From Alexandriicola marinus (lineage in GTDB: Bacteria; Pseudomonadota; Alphaproteobacteria; Rhodobacterales; Rhodobacteraceae): a DNA stretch of 64,000 nucleotides. Shown in pieces: positions 35,737 through 44,659 of this stretch (position 1 is the first letter of the stretch; each line of letters starts with the position of its first letter). The stretch lies in the NCBI RefSeq assembly GCF_004000435.1, contig NZ_RBVZ01000002.1:496001-560000 (forward strand), written 5' to 3'. The position numbers and the translations under genes are program-made. The notes beneath the pieces were generated by a model, which was not told the origin of the DNA, did not search any database, and saw nothing but the letters and a program-made list of their open reading frames with translations.

Positions 35737-36690
35737 TTACGTCAGCGATATCACCAGATAGGCGAGATAGAGCGAAGACAGCACGATGCCCCACGTTCGG
35801 CCGATATCCTTGCCGAAAAACACGAACGGGATCAGCAGAAGAGAGGCCCCCAGCATCACCCAGAGGTCAAGCTGGAAGAACATCGGATCGACCGGGATGG
35901 GTCCGACCAGCGAGGCGACGCCGATGATCCCCAAAAGGTTGAACATGTTCGATCCGATGACATTGCCGATCGCCACGTCGGCCTGACGCCGGATTGCCGC
36001 CATCACGGTTGTGGCAAGTTCGGGAAGGCTGGTGCCCACCGCGACCAGCGTCAGCCCGATCGCCGTTTCCGACACGCCCAGCGTCCGGGCGATATTGACC
36101 GACCCGCCAACCAGAAGCTCCGCACCAAGCGGCAGGCCGATCAGGCCCAGCACCAGAAAGACTATGATCTTGGGCCAGCCCAGATCGGGATCAGCGCCCT
36201 CGATCTCGTCCTCGTTGTCCGCTGCGGCGAGGGCTGTCGCCTTCTGGTGACGCATCGTTTCGCGTGCCGCATGGAGCAGCATCGCTGCCAGCGCCGCCAG
36301 CAGGATCAGCCCCGTCCACCATTCCAGCGTCCCGAACGAACACAGCACGATGAACAGAAGCGTCGCCGCGATCATCTGGACAAAGCTGGCCCGCGTGTCG
36401 TGTTCGCTCGTGTGCATGACCGAGATGATTGCAGGCACGCCAAGGACCAGAAGGATATTGGCGGTGTTCGAACCAACGACATTGCCCAAGGCAAGGCCCG
36501 CTACACCGTCAAGGATCGCGCTGACAGAGACCAGCAGTTCCGGTGCAGACGTGCCGAAGGCCACGATCGTCAGTGACACGATCAGCGCCGGCACACCCAG
36601 CCTGAGAGACAGGTTGACCGCACCCTTGACCAGGGAGTCCCCGGCCAGAAGAAGAATGACCAGGCCCAGCGCGACATAGATCCAGTCCAT
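35737..36690 (-). CDS. Calcium/sodium antiporter (CaCA family)
   Basis: 317-residue membrane exchanger of the CaCA superfamily (YrbG-like). The two alpha-repeat motifs are nearly symmetric: FGTSAPELLVSVSA with GNVVGSNTANILLVLG, and VGTSLPELATTVMA with GNVIGSNMFNLLGIIG; the acidic residues coordinate the cation. About ten helices. ATG 36690 is used; GTG 36696 overlaps the stop of the zinc-ribbon gene (GTGA) and would start two codons earlier. It lies in a run sppA, zinc-ribbon, antiporter, SDR. Confidence 0.93.
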   Translation of the reverse strand: MDWIYVALGLVILLLAGDSLVKGAVNLSLRLGVPALIVSLTIVAFGTSAPELLVSVSAILDGVAGLALGNVVGSNTANILLVLGVPAIISVMHTSEHDTRASFVQMIAATLLFIVLCSFGTLEWWTGLILLAALAAMLLHAARETMRHQKATALAAADNEDEIEGADPDLGWPKIIVFLVLGLIGLPLGAELLVGGSVNIARTLGVSETAIGLTLVAVGTSLPELATTVMAAIRRQADVAIGNVIGSNMFNLLGIIGVASLVGPIPVDPMFFQLDLWVMLGASLLLIPFVFFGKDIGRTWGIVLSSLYLAYLVISLT

Positions 36691-36692
36691 GA

Positions 36693-36872
36693 TCACTTGC
36701 GCGCCCCCCGACCCGGGCCGCCGCAGGAGCAGGGGCCCTTCCCGATCCGGTATCGGCCGCATTTCGGGCATTTGGCAGAGGCCAGACGCTTCTGCCCCGG
36801 AAAGGTGATCTTTCCGAACATGCCAAGGACGGCAATTCCGATCAGGAACAGGAGGATGACCTTAATTGCCAA
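36693..36872 (-). CDS. Small membrane-anchored zinc-ribbon protein (59 aa)
   Basis: 59-residue ORF not easily detected by length filters. An N-terminal hydrophobic helix (AIKVILLFLIGIAVLGMFG) precedes a basic linker and a zinc ribbon KCPKCGRYRIGKGPCSC with two Cys pairs (CPKC and CSC). The start is probably TTG 36872, immediately after the sppA stop in the same frame; the only in-frame ATG would remove most of the helix. The stop overlaps GTG of the antiporter. Recurrence beside sppA is recalled from other Rhodobacterales; function unknown. Confidence 0.6.
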   Translation of the reverse strand: MAIKVILLFLIGIAVLGMFGKITFPGQKRLASAKCPKCGRYRIGKGPCSCGGPGRGARK

Positions 36873-36875
36873 TTG

Positions 36876-37670
36876 TCAGAGCCCGTACCGGGCAAAGGCC
36901 GCCCGATCCTCGACCTCGGCGATCGCGTCGCCCACAATAGCAGCGCCCAGCCGGCTGAAGATCGACCGACGAATACCATAGCGCCGGAACTTGACCTTCT
37001 TGCCGAAGCGGTCCTGCATCATCGGGGCGAGATGGCCGATCCCATCGGCCAGACCCACTTCCACCGCCTTGCGTCCGATCCAGATATCGCCGGTAAAAAG
37101 GTCCGCATCGTCCGAAAGCTTGGCCCCTCGGCGCCCCTTCACATAGGCGATGAACACCTCGTGCATCTGGTCGAGCCAACCTTTCAGTCGGGTCACATCT
37201 TCGGCTTTTTCGGGCTTGAACGGATCGAGAAAGGATTTCGATTTCCCGGCCGTGTGGACACGACGCTCGACCCCGTAATTCGAAATGATCCCATCAAAGC
37301 CGAACCCGGCCGAGATCACCCCGATCGAGCCGGCTATCGAGCCCTCGTCGAGATAAATCTCGTCGGCGGAACAGGCGAGCCAGTAGCCACCCGAGGCCGC
37401 AACATCCTCGACAAAGGCGAAGACGGGCACTTTCTTTTCGTCCGCCAGCCTGCGGATACGCGCGGCGATCAGGGAGGATTGCACCGGCGATCCGCCGGGC
37501 GAATTGATCTGCAGCGCAACGGCCCGGGGCTTGCCCCGCGAAAAGGCCTTTTCGATCACGGGCGCAAGGCTGACATCGTCCAGACCCCGCCCGGAATTCG
37601 AGATCGGCCCCTGAAGGCGGATCACGGCAACGAACGGCGCGTTCGTAAGGGATTGAAACCAACTGGTCAT
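36876..37670 (-). CDS. sppA: S49 family signal peptide peptidase-like serine protease
   Basis: 264-residue protease of the SppA/SohB family. The Ser nucleophile is in DVAASGGYWLACSADEIYLD (Ser93) and the general-base Lys is in VHTAGKSKSFLDPFKP (Lys145); LQINSPGGSPVQSSLIAARI forms the oxyanion region. Unlike E. coli SppA it is a single short unit without an N-terminal transmembrane anchor visible, closer to archaeal/alphaproteobacterial SppA. Substrate is presumably cleaved signal peptides. Confidence 0.92.
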   Translation of the reverse strand: MTSWFQSLTNAPFVAVIRLQGPISNSGRGLDDVSLAPVIEKAFSRGKPRAVALQINSPGGSPVQSSLIAARIRRLADEKKVPVFAFVEDVAASGGYWLACSADEIYLDEGSIAGSIGVISAGFGFDGIISNYGVERRVHTAGKSKSFLDPFKPEKAEDVTRLKGWLDQMHEVFIAYVKGRRGAKLSDDADLFTGDIWIGRKAVEVGLADGIGHLAPMMQDRFGKKVKFRRYGIRRSIFSRLGAAIVGDAIAEVEDRAAFARYGL

Positions 37671-37747
37671 GACAGCCGATGTAGGCCGACCTCGGACGGG
37701 TAACAAGGCATGACCAATTCTTTCACCATGCTGTTGCCGAAACCGAT

Positions 37748-38509
37748 CTACTGCCGGATGCGCCACCCCGTCCTGAAGATCGTCCAGATCGCGACAACGC
37801 ACAGCCCGGTAAAGAGCGCGATGGCCCCCAGCGACATCATGACAGGCACGTCCGCCACCCCGAAGAACGACCAGCGGAAACCCGAGATCAGGTAGAGAAC
37901 CGGGTTGAAATGCGTGATCACCTGCCAAACCGGCGGCAGCATGGTAACGGAATAGAACGACCCACCCAGAAACACGAGCGGGGTGATGATCAGCAGCGGG
38001 ATCAGCTGCAACTGCTCGAAATTGCGGGCCCAGATCCCGATGATGAACCCCAGAAGCGCAAAGCTCAGACAGGTCAGCAACAGAAACAGGATCATCGCCA
38101 ATGGATGTTCGATCCGGATATCCACGAAGAGGGCCGAGGTCATCAGGATGACCGTTCCGATGAACAGGGCCTTGGTCGCGGCCGCGCCGACATAGCCCAC
38201 GGTGATTTCGAAGAAATTCACAGGTGCCGACAGAACCTCGTAGATGGTTCCCACGAACTTCGGAAAATAGATCCCGAATGACGCGTTCGACGTGGCCTGC
38301 GTCATGACCGACAGCATGATCAGGCCCGGAACGATGAACGCGCCGTAGCCGACGCCCTCGACACTGTCGATCCGGCTTCCGATCGCGGCGCCGAACACCA
38401 CGAAGTAAAGCGAGGTCGAGATGACGGGAGAAATGAAGCTTTGCATAAGCGTCCGGAAGAACCGGGTCATCTCGTATTTGTAGATCGCGGCAACGGCCTT
38501 GGTATTCAT
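37748..38509 (-). CDS. ABC-2 type exporter permease (YadH-like)
   Basis: 253-residue permease with about six helices, starting [20 protein letters not shown]. The ABC-2 signature is [19 protein letters not shown], followed by [20 protein letters not shown], and a conserved [15 protein letters not shown] before the last helix. Size and adjacency match the E. coli YadGH pair, whose substrate is unknown. Overlaps the ATPase gene by 4 bases. Confidence 0.9.
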   Translation of the reverse strand: MNTKAVAAIYKYEMTRFFRTLMQSFISPVISTSLYFVVFGAAIGSRIDSVEGVGYGAFIVPGLIMLSVMTQATSNASFGIYFPKFVGTIYEVLSAPVNFFEITVGYVGAAATKALFIGTVILMTSALFVDIRIEHPLAMILFLLLTCLSFALLGFIIGIWARNFEQLQLIPLLIITPLVFLGGSFYSVTMLPPVWQVITHFNPVLYLISGFRWSFFGVADVPVMMSLGAIALFTGLCVVAIWTIFRTGWRIRQ

Positions 38510-39432
38510 GCGTTATCCTTCACGAGGCCCACGAAGATCTCTTCGAGGTTGCTTTGATGCGTGGACAGATCGGTCATCTGCAGGCCCTCGGCCTGCAGAT
38601 CGTTGAGAAGGGCCGTGATGCCCGTCCGCTCGGCCCGACTGTCGTAGGAATAGATCAGCGCGCTGCCATCCTCGGACCGTTGCACCCCGCGCTGGGCGAT
38701 CGATTCAGGAACCTCCTTGATCGGGTGGCTCAGTTCGATGCGGATCTGTTTCTTGCCCATCCGCTCCATCAACTCGTCCTTGCGTTCGACAAGCAGGATG
38801 TCGCCCTTGAGGATCACCGCGATGCGGTCGGCGATGGCCTCGGCCTCTTCGATGTAATGGGTGGTCAGGATCGTGGTCACGCCCGACGCGCGCAGATCGT
38901 CGACCACCTGCCACATGTCCTTGCGCAATTCGACATCGACGCCCGCCGTCGGCTCGTCGAGGAACAGGACACGGGGCTCGTGGCTCAGGGCCTTGGCGAT
39001 CAGCACGCGGCGCTTCATGCCGCCCGACAGCATCATGATCTTGCTGTCGCGCTTGTCCCAAAGCGACAGCTGCCGCAGCACCTTTTCGATATGCGCCTCA
39101 TCCTTGGGTTTGCCGAACAGGCCACGCGAGAAGCGGACGGTGTTGATCACGGTCTCGAACGCCTCGAGCGTCAGTTCCTGCGGCACAAGCCCGATCAATT
39201 CCCGGGCGGCGCGAAAATCGCGCACCACGTCATGGCCTCCGACGGTCACGGTTCCGGAACTTGGCATCACGATCCCGCAGATGGTTGAGATGAGCGTCGT
39301 CTTGCCCGCACCATTCGGACCCAGAAGCGCGAGGATCTCCCCCTCCTCGATGTCGAGGTTCACCTTGCGAAGCGCTTCGAAGCCGCTCTTGTAGGTCTTG
39401 TTGAGGTCCTTGACGGATACGATAGCCGGCAT
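38506..39432 (-). CDS. ABC exporter ATP-binding protein (YadG-like)
   Basis: 308-residue ATPase driving the ABC-2 permease that follows. Walker A is [13 protein letters not shown], the signature is [18 protein letters not shown] and Walker B is [16 protein letters not shown], with the H-loop [17 protein letters not shown]-terminal regulatory extension ([32 protein letters not shown]) fits drug/polysaccharide exporters. ATG 39432 ([10 protein letters not shown]) is taken as start; 19 upstream codons remain open. Confidence 0.94.
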   Translation of the reverse strand: MPAIVSVKDLNKTYKSGFEALRKVNLDIEEGEILALLGPNGAGKTTLISTICGIVMPSSGTVTVGGHDVVRDFRAARELIGLVPQELTLEAFETVINTVRFSRGLFGKPKDEAHIEKVLRQLSLWDKRDSKIMMLSGGMKRRVLIAKALSHEPRVLFLDEPTAGVDVELRKDMWQVVDDLRASGVTTILTTHYIEEAEAIADRIAVILKGDILLVERKDELMERMGKKQIRIELSHPIKEVPESIAQRGVQRSEDGSALIYSYDSRAERTGITALLNDLQAEGLQMTDLSTHQSNLEEIFVGLVKDNA

Positions 39433-39510
39433 ATCGGTTGCTCCCAAGCGATGAGACGCAGACCTAGACCTCCCGGCGGCAATGTCCAAGCCCCCATCCG
39501 GGGCGAACCA

Positions 39511-39918
39511 TCAGCCCGGAGCGCCAGCCAGACGGAACAACCCATCTTTCTCGGCAAGCCTGTCACAAAGGGACATCTCCTGCTCAAGGAGCGACACAAA
39601 TGCTTCGCGCGCGGATCGACGGCGCCATTCATCGGCGGCAGACATCATTGCTGCTTCGACGAAATACTCGGGATAGAAATGACCTTCCTGCCGGGCCTTC
39701 TCGATCCCGGCAGAGGCCCAGGCCGAGGCGAGTTCCTCGAACAACAGCGCCTGATCCGCGCCTTCGACGATGTCGGACATCGCGTGCATGAGCCCCGCGC
39801 ATTGGGCAAGACCGGCGCTTGCAACAGGCACCTCGGATCGGATCGGCACGGCGATGGCGATCAGCGAAACCAAGGCGACGGACAGTAATTTGAAACGGTT
39901 CAATCTGCTTCTGAACAC
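39511..39918 (-). CDS. Secreted hypothetical protein
   Basis: 135-residue protein with an N-terminal signal-like segment (LLSVALVSLIAIAVPIRSEV), followed by an alpha-helical mature part with two cysteines (QCAGLMHAMSDIV; MSLCDRLAEKDG) and an EFFEELASAW-like acidic segment (ALLFEELASAWASAGIEKAR). No family is recognised. It is divergent from the amine-catabolic flavoprotein gene, with a 226-base gap carrying the palindromic operator; no function is inferred. Confidence 0.65.
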   Translation of the reverse strand: MFRSRLNRFKLLSVALVSLIAIAVPIRSEVPVASAGLAQCAGLMHAMSDIVEGADQALLFEELASAWASAGIEKARQEGHFYPEYFVEAAMMSAADEWRRRSAREAFVSLLEQEMSLCDRLAEKDGLFRLAGAPG

Positions 39919-40056
39919 AACCGGCCGCTCCCTTTGGCGGTGAACACTGCCTGACTGTTACCAATGCAATTGGACAATTCGTTGCCGCTGACATGGCACG
40001 ACCGCCAGAATATGCCAAATTCGACCGGAATACCGGCAGACATCACTGTCACCTAG

Positions 40057-40074
40057 ATCGACACTTGTGTCGAT
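40057..40074. promoter_or_regulatory. Palindromic operator upstream of the demethylase-like flavoprotein gene
   Basis: ATCGACAC-TT-GTGTCGAT: a perfect 8-base inverted repeat with a 2-base spacer, 71 bases before the start of the flavoprotein gene. The core TCGACA-N4-TGTCGA recurs as TTGACA-N4-TGTCGA between tetR and the MttB-family gene, making a TetR-type binding site likely. Confidence 0.6.
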
Positions 40075-40144
40075 ATTTGGGGTGACGCTGTGGATGGGCT
40101 GTTCTAACCTCGACGATGACGAGATCAGAACAGGACCGGTTTCG

Positions 40145-42175
40145 ATGTCGAACGACCCGCTGCTTCAGCCCTATGCCCTTGGCCCGCTTACCCTGCGCAA
40201 CAGGATCATGACGACAAGTCATGAACCCGCCTATCCCGAGGATGGCATGCCCAAGGACCGGTATCGCGCCTACCACGTGGAACGGGCAAAAGCGGGGGTC
40301 GCGCTGACCATGACCGCGGGGTCCGCCACGGTCAGCCGCACCTCGCCGCCGGTCTTCAACAACATCCTCGCCTACAAGGACGAGGTCGTCGGCTGGATGA
40401 AGCAGCTGGCCGACGAATGCCACGATCACGGCTGCGCCGTGATGATCCAGCTGACGCATCTGGGCCGGCGAACGACGTGGAACAAGGGCGACTGGCTGCC
40501 CATCGTGGCCCCCGGCCCCTATCGCGAACCGGCGCACAGGGCCTTTCCGAAGGTCCTCGAGGAATTCGAGATCGAACGCATCATCCGCGACTATGCCGAC
40601 GCGGCCGAACGGATGAAGGAGGCGGGCCTCGATGGGGTGGAATTCCAGTGCTACGGCCACCTGATGGACCAGTTCATGTCCCCCCTGACCAATACGCTCG
40701 ATGCGCCGTGGAACGGCGATCTTGAAAACCGGTCGCGGTTCGCGCTCGAGGTCTACAGGGCCTGTCGGGCGCGGGTCGGGGACGATTTCCTGCTTGGCAT
40801 GCGCTATACGGCCGATGAAGCCGCCGAAGGCGGGATCACCGAGGACGAAGGCATCAGGATCGGCAAGATCTTCCGCGATGCGGGCGTCGATTTCCTGAAC
40901 GTCGTGCGCGGGCAGATCCACACTGATCCGGCGATGACAGACGTGATCCCCGTGCAGGGCATGAAAAGCGCGCCGCATCTGGATTTCGCGGGCCGGATCA
41001 AGGCCGAGGTGGGTCTGCCGACATTCCACGCCGCGCGCATCCCGGATGTGGCGACCGCACGCCACGCGATTGCCAGCGGCCAGCTCGACATGGTGGGAAT
41101 GACCCGCGCGCACATGGCCGACCCGCATGTGGTCAGGAAGATCGCCGAGGGCCGCGAAGACGACATTCGCCCCTGCGTCGGCGCCACCTATTGCCTCGAC
41201 CGGATCTATCAGGCGGGCGATGCCCTGTGCATCCACAATCCCTCGACCGGGCGCGAGCTGTCCCAACCCCACGAGATCGACCCCGCCGCCAGACCGCGCA
41301 ACGTGGTGATCGTGGGCGCAGGCCCCGCCGGGCTCGAGGCTGCGCGGGTGGCGGCCGAACGCGGCCATGCCGTGACCGTCTTCGAAGCCGCGCCCGATCC
41401 GGGCGGGCAGGTCCGGCTGACGGCGCTCAACCACCGGCGGCGCGAGATGATCGGCATCATCGATTGGCGCATGGCCCAATGCGCCGCCCGCGACGTGGCG
41501 TTCCGGTTCAACACCTTCGCCGAGGCCGATGACATCACAGCCCTCGACCCCGATGTCGTCATCATCGCCACCGGCGGCCTTCCCACGACCGAAATCCTCG
41601 AGGCCGGGAACGACCTCGTCGTGTCGACTTGGGATATCATTTCAGGCGACGTGAAGCCGGGGAGCAATGTCCTTCTGTTCGACGATGCGGGCGATCACGC
41701 GGCCCTTCAAGCCGCCGAGTCGCTGGCCGGCGCCGGCGCGAAGGTCGAGATCATGACACCCGACCGCACCTTCGCCCCCGATGTCATGGCCATGAACCTC
41801 GTTCCCTACATGCGCAACCTGCAAGACAAGGATGTGACCTTTACCGTCACTTGGCGGCTGATGGCGGCCGAGCGGGACGGCAACATGATCAGGGCGATCA
41901 TCGGCACAGACTATTCGGCCCATCGGGACAGCCGCAGCTTTGACCAGATCGTCGTCAATCATGGCACGACCCCGATGGATGACCTTTATTTCGCGCTGAA
42001 ACCGCTTTCGCGCAACCGCGGCGCGCTGGACGAAGACGCCTATGTCGGGAACCGGCCACAACCGGACTGGAAAGGTGGCGGCACGTTCGAGCTTTACCGC
42101 ATCGGGGATGCTGTTTCGGCCCGGAACACCCATGCCGCGATCTTTGACGCGCTGCGGCTTGTTCGGCAGATCTAG
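40145..42175 (+). CDS. NADH:flavin oxidoreductase / N-methylproline (or dimethylglycine) demethylase-like
   Basis: 676-residue TMADH/DCR-type flavoprotein. Residues about 1-340 form the Old Yellow Enzyme TIM barrel binding FMN (YALGPLTLRNRIMTTSHEPA, IQLTHLGRR, FQCYGHLMDQFMSP); a cysteine cluster (RPCVGATYCLDRIYQAGDAL, then CIHNPSTGRE) supplies the 4Fe-4S ligands; then a NADH/ADP-binding part (VVIVGAGPAGLEAARVAAE). This layout and the CVGA-YCLDRI element match my recollection of N-methylproline demethylases and DgcA. The likely reaction is oxidative N-demethylation of a methylated amino acid. The substrate is inferred. The start at 40145 follows the operator. Confidence 0.88.
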   Translation: MSNDPLLQPYALGPLTLRNRIMTTSHEPAYPEDGMPKDRYRAYHVERAKAGVALTMTAGSATVSRTSPPVFNNILAYKDEVVGWMKQLADECHDHGCAVMIQLTHLGRRTTWNKGDWLPIVAPGPYREPAHRAFPKVLEEFEIERIIRDYADAAERMKEAGLDGVEFQCYGHLMDQFMSPLTNTLDAPWNGDLENRSRFALEVYRACRARVGDDFLLGMRYTADEAAEGGITEDEGIRIGKIFRDAGVDFLNVVRGQIHTDPAMTDVIPVQGMKSAPHLDFAGRIKAEVGLPTFHAARIPDVATARHAIASGQLDMVGMTRAHMADPHVVRKIAEGREDDIRPCVGATYCLDRIYQAGDALCIHNPSTGRELSQPHEIDPAARPRNVVIVGAGPAGLEAARVAAERGHAVTVFEAAPDPGGQVRLTALNHRRREMIGIIDWRMAQCAARDVAFRFNTFAEADDITALDPDVVIIATGGLPTTEILEAGNDLVVSTWDIISGDVKPGSNVLLFDDAGDHAALQAAESLAGAGAKVEIMTPDRTFAPDVMAMNLVPYMRNLQDKDVTFTVTWRLMAAERDGNMIRAIIGTDYSAHRDSRSFDQIVVNHGTTPMDDLYFALKPLSRNRGALDEDAYVGNRPQPDWKGGGTFELYRIGDAVSARNTHAAIFDALRLVRQI

Positions 42176-42239
42176 ACGGGGCCTTGGCAGCCGGGCCGTG
42201 GCAAGTTGCCCTTTGCACAACCTGACCTACCTGTTGGTC

Positions 42240-42965
42240 ATGTTGTGGCGTGCTCTTCTTGCTTTGATTTCGGCATTCGGCCTTCTGGCCGGTCCGGTCA
42301 ATGCGCAGGAACGCGAAGTCGGGCTGGAACTCGTTCTTCTCGCCGATGCCTCCGGTTCGATCGACGCAGGCGAACTGGCATTTCAACGACAGGGATATGC
42401 CGAGGCGATCGTCGATCCCCGCGTGATCGCGGCAATCCAGAACTCTCTTTATGGCAACATCGCCGTGACCTACGTCGAATGGGCCACGAACACCGCCGTC
42501 GTCGTCGACTGGACGATCATCGACGGGCCGGAAAGTGCCGCAGCCTTCGCCGACGCATTGGCGGGCCCCGCCCGGCAGGCCTTTGGCCGCAATGCCATCG
42601 GGTCGGCGCTTCTGGAAGGCAAACGCCTGATCGAAGAGAACGACATATTCGCCCCGCGCGGGGTGATCGACTTTTCCGGTGACAGCATCGGGAATTCCTT
42701 CGGCCCCCCGATCGAAATCGCCCGCGACGAGGTTCTGGCCGCGGGCATCACGATCAACGCCCTGCCGATCCTGCGGCCTGATGACGGGCGCCGGGCGGGT
42801 TCGAACCTCGAAGAGGAATATGCCAACCGGATCATCGGAGGCCCCGGCGCGTTCATGGTGACGGCCGAGAACCGGGCCACCTTTGCCGATGCGGTCAGGC
42901 GCAAGCTGATCCTCGAGATCGCGGGCCTGACACCCGATCAGATGGACCTTGCCGAGGGCGACTGA
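42240..42965 (+). CDS. Secreted DUF1194 (von Willebrand-type) protein
   Basis: 241 residues. A signal peptide (MLWRALLALISAFGLLAGPVNA) precedes a vWA-like domain with the MIDAS motif LLADASGSIDAGELAFQRQG; later GVIDFSGDSIGNSFGPPIEI and ITINALPILR are DUF1194 landmarks. Function unknown. The nearest upstream gene ends 64 bases before; a longer open frame exists but begins inside that gene. It is between the demethylase-like gene and an EamA transporter and might simply be a passenger. Confidence 0.87.
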   Translation: MLWRALLALISAFGLLAGPVNAQEREVGLELVLLADASGSIDAGELAFQRQGYAEAIVDPRVIAAIQNSLYGNIAVTYVEWATNTAVVVDWTIIDGPESAAAFADALAGPARQAFGRNAIGSALLEGKRLIEENDIFAPRGVIDFSGDSIGNSFGPPIEIARDEVLAAGITINALPILRPDDGRRAGSNLEEEYANRIIGGPGAFMVTAENRATFADAVRRKLILEIAGLTPDQMDLAEGD

Positions 42966-43033
42966 CCGGACAGGGCTTGCGCCGGGATCGGGCGGCAGGA
43001 ATAGTCCCGCCCAATCTTCGGGGAACTGGAACA

Positions 43034-43879
43034 ATGACAATCGGGGTGATGCTGGCCGTTCTGGGCGCCGCAATGCTGCACGCCTTCTGGAATGCGCTGG
43101 TCAAGAGCGGTGCCGACAAGGCCGCCGGCGTCGGCGCGGTCACGCTGGGGCACCTGCTCGCGGCGATCCTGATCATCCCCTTCGTGCCCCTGCCCGATCC
43201 GTCGTCTTTCGGTCTTCTGCTGGCGGGCGTGACCCTGCATCTGGGCTATCAGATCTTCCTGATCGAGAGTTACCGGATCGGCGATCTGACGCAGGTCTAT
43301 CCCATTGCCCGGGGCGTCGCCCCGCTTGTCGTGGCCGGGGTGTCGGTCGCGTTTCTGGGTGTTCAGCTCGCGCCGCTCGAGATGTTGTCGATCCTGCTGA
43401 TCGCCATGGGAATTCTCAGCCTGTCGCTTGTCCGGCGAGAGACCGGTCTGCGCAACACTCCGGCAGCGGGCCTTGCGCTGATCACCGGTCTGTTCATTGC
43501 GGGATATTCGCTGGTGGATGGTCTGGGCGCACGCCTGTCGGGACATTCCCTGTCCTATTTCGCATGGCTGTCGGTGATGAATGCGACACTTATGGCGGGC
43601 TACCTCAGGCTGAGGTTTCCGGGCACGTTGCGGGCGATTCCGCGTCTGCACATGAGAGTTCTCCTGATTGGGGGCGGCGCCTCCTTTGCGGCCTATGCGA
43701 TCGTTGTCTGGGCCTTTACCCAGGCCCCGATCGCATTGGTCACGGCGCTTCGGGAAACAAGTATCATCTTCGCGCTGCTGATCGGCGTCGGCGTGATGAA
43801 GGAACGGCTGGATCTGGCAAAGGTCGTGGCAACCGCTGCCACGCTCGCGGGTGCCGTATTGCTGCGTATCGCCCGCTAG
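43034..43879 (+). CDS. EamA/DMT family transporter
   Basis: 281-residue, ten-helix permease of the drug/metabolite transporter superfamily with two EamA repeats: VMLAVLGAAMLHAFWNALVK in the first, GLALITGLFIAGYSLVDGLG in the second. The position between the demethylase-like gene and tetR suggests transport of the same amine/amino acid or its product, but that is inference. ATG 43034 follows GGGGAACTGGAAC. It converges with tetR with 4 bases overlap at the stops. Confidence 0.87.
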   Translation: MTIGVMLAVLGAAMLHAFWNALVKSGADKAAGVGAVTLGHLLAAILIIPFVPLPDPSSFGLLLAGVTLHLGYQIFLIESYRIGDLTQVYPIARGVAPLVVAGVSVAFLGVQLAPLEMLSILLIAMGILSLSLVRRETGLRNTPAAGLALITGLFIAGYSLVDGLGARLSGHSLSYFAWLSVMNATLMAGYLRLRFPGTLRAIPRLHMRVLLIGGGASFAAYAIVVWAFTQAPIALVTALRETSIIFALLIGVGVMKERLDLAKVVATAATLAGAVLLRIAR

Positions 43880-44532
43880 TTGGACGGCTCCAGCACATCG
43901 ACGGCCTCGAACCCGTGGCGCGATGCGAAGCGCGCGGTTTCCGCCCTCGTCGGGGACTGCCCGGTGAATGTTTCGATATACATCGGCATCCGCCGTATTC
44001 GCACCGCGACCGGTTCAGACACCATCATCGAGATGTAGCCGATCTGGGTGTAATAGACCGAATAGGCCCGCACGCGCGCCATTTCGGCTTCGAAGCCGAA
44101 CCTGTCGAACATCGCGGCAATCGCATTGATCCGGGCCTGATCGATATCTTCGAGATCGGCCTTCAGATCGGCATCCGCCAGCGCCCAGGTCCGGATGGCG
44201 AAATCGAATTTCGCATCGAACAGGTCCGGGTCGAGCCAGCAGTCGAACAGGTTGTACATCGCCTCTGCGATGGTTTCGGCATAGGCCTCGGTGCGCGCGA
44301 CAAGGTTGCCGGTATTCTTCTGTTTCCACCGCTCGATCAGCGCGGAGAGCAGTTGTTCCCGGCTCTCGAAATGGCCGTAGAACGAAGTGCGCGACATGCC
44401 CAGCCGTTCGGCCAGAGGCATGACCTTGACCGCGTCGACGCCCGCCTCGATCAGCAGCGCATAGGCCGCGTCCAGCCAGAGGTCTTCCGAGCCGCGCCAC
44501 CCGGTCTGCTTTTCGGTCGGTTTTCCGTCCAT
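43876..44532 (-). CDS. TetR/AcrR family transcriptional regulator
   Basis: 218-residue repressor. The N-terminal HTH is visible as AAYALLIEAGVDAVKVMPLA followed by ERLGMSRTSFYGHFESREQL, and the C-terminal part is the variable ligand-binding domain (TIAEAMYNLFDCWLDPDLFD; YIETFTGQSPTR). ATG 44532 is chosen over upstream codons. It is divergent from the MttB-family gene with an operator-like palindrome in between, and a second copy lies before the flavoprotein gene, so it probably controls both. Confidence 0.92.
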   Translation of the reverse strand: MDGKPTEKQTGWRGSEDLWLDAAYALLIEAGVDAVKVMPLAERLGMSRTSFYGHFESREQLLSALIERWKQKNTGNLVARTEAYAETIAEAMYNLFDCWLDPDLFDAKFDFAIRTWALADADLKADLEDIDQARINAIAAMFDRFGFEAEMARVRAYSVYYTQIGYISMMVSEPVAVRIRRMPMYIETFTGQSPTRAETARFASRHGFEAVDVLEPSN

Positions 44533-44598
44533 CGCCTGTGCCTCCGGAATGGCCGCCACAGATGCACCATCACGGGTTTCGACGCCACCGTCAATTAT

Positions 44599-44616
44599 CT
44601 TGACAGGTGTGTCGAT
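44599..44616. promoter_or_regulatory. Second operator copy between tetR and the MttB-family gene
   Basis: TTGACA-GGTG-TGTCGA (44600-44615) repeats the core of the perfect palindrome at 40057-40074 with one mismatch (TTGACA versus TCGACA). It is 44 bases before the methyltransferase start and 67 before the tetR start. The TTGACA half also equals a consensus -35 hexamer, so a bound repressor would block polymerase. Confidence 0.55.
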
Positions 44617-44659
44617 TTCGGCTGCTGTCTTGGGATCGGGTGTCAGAACCGGAGGCGAT

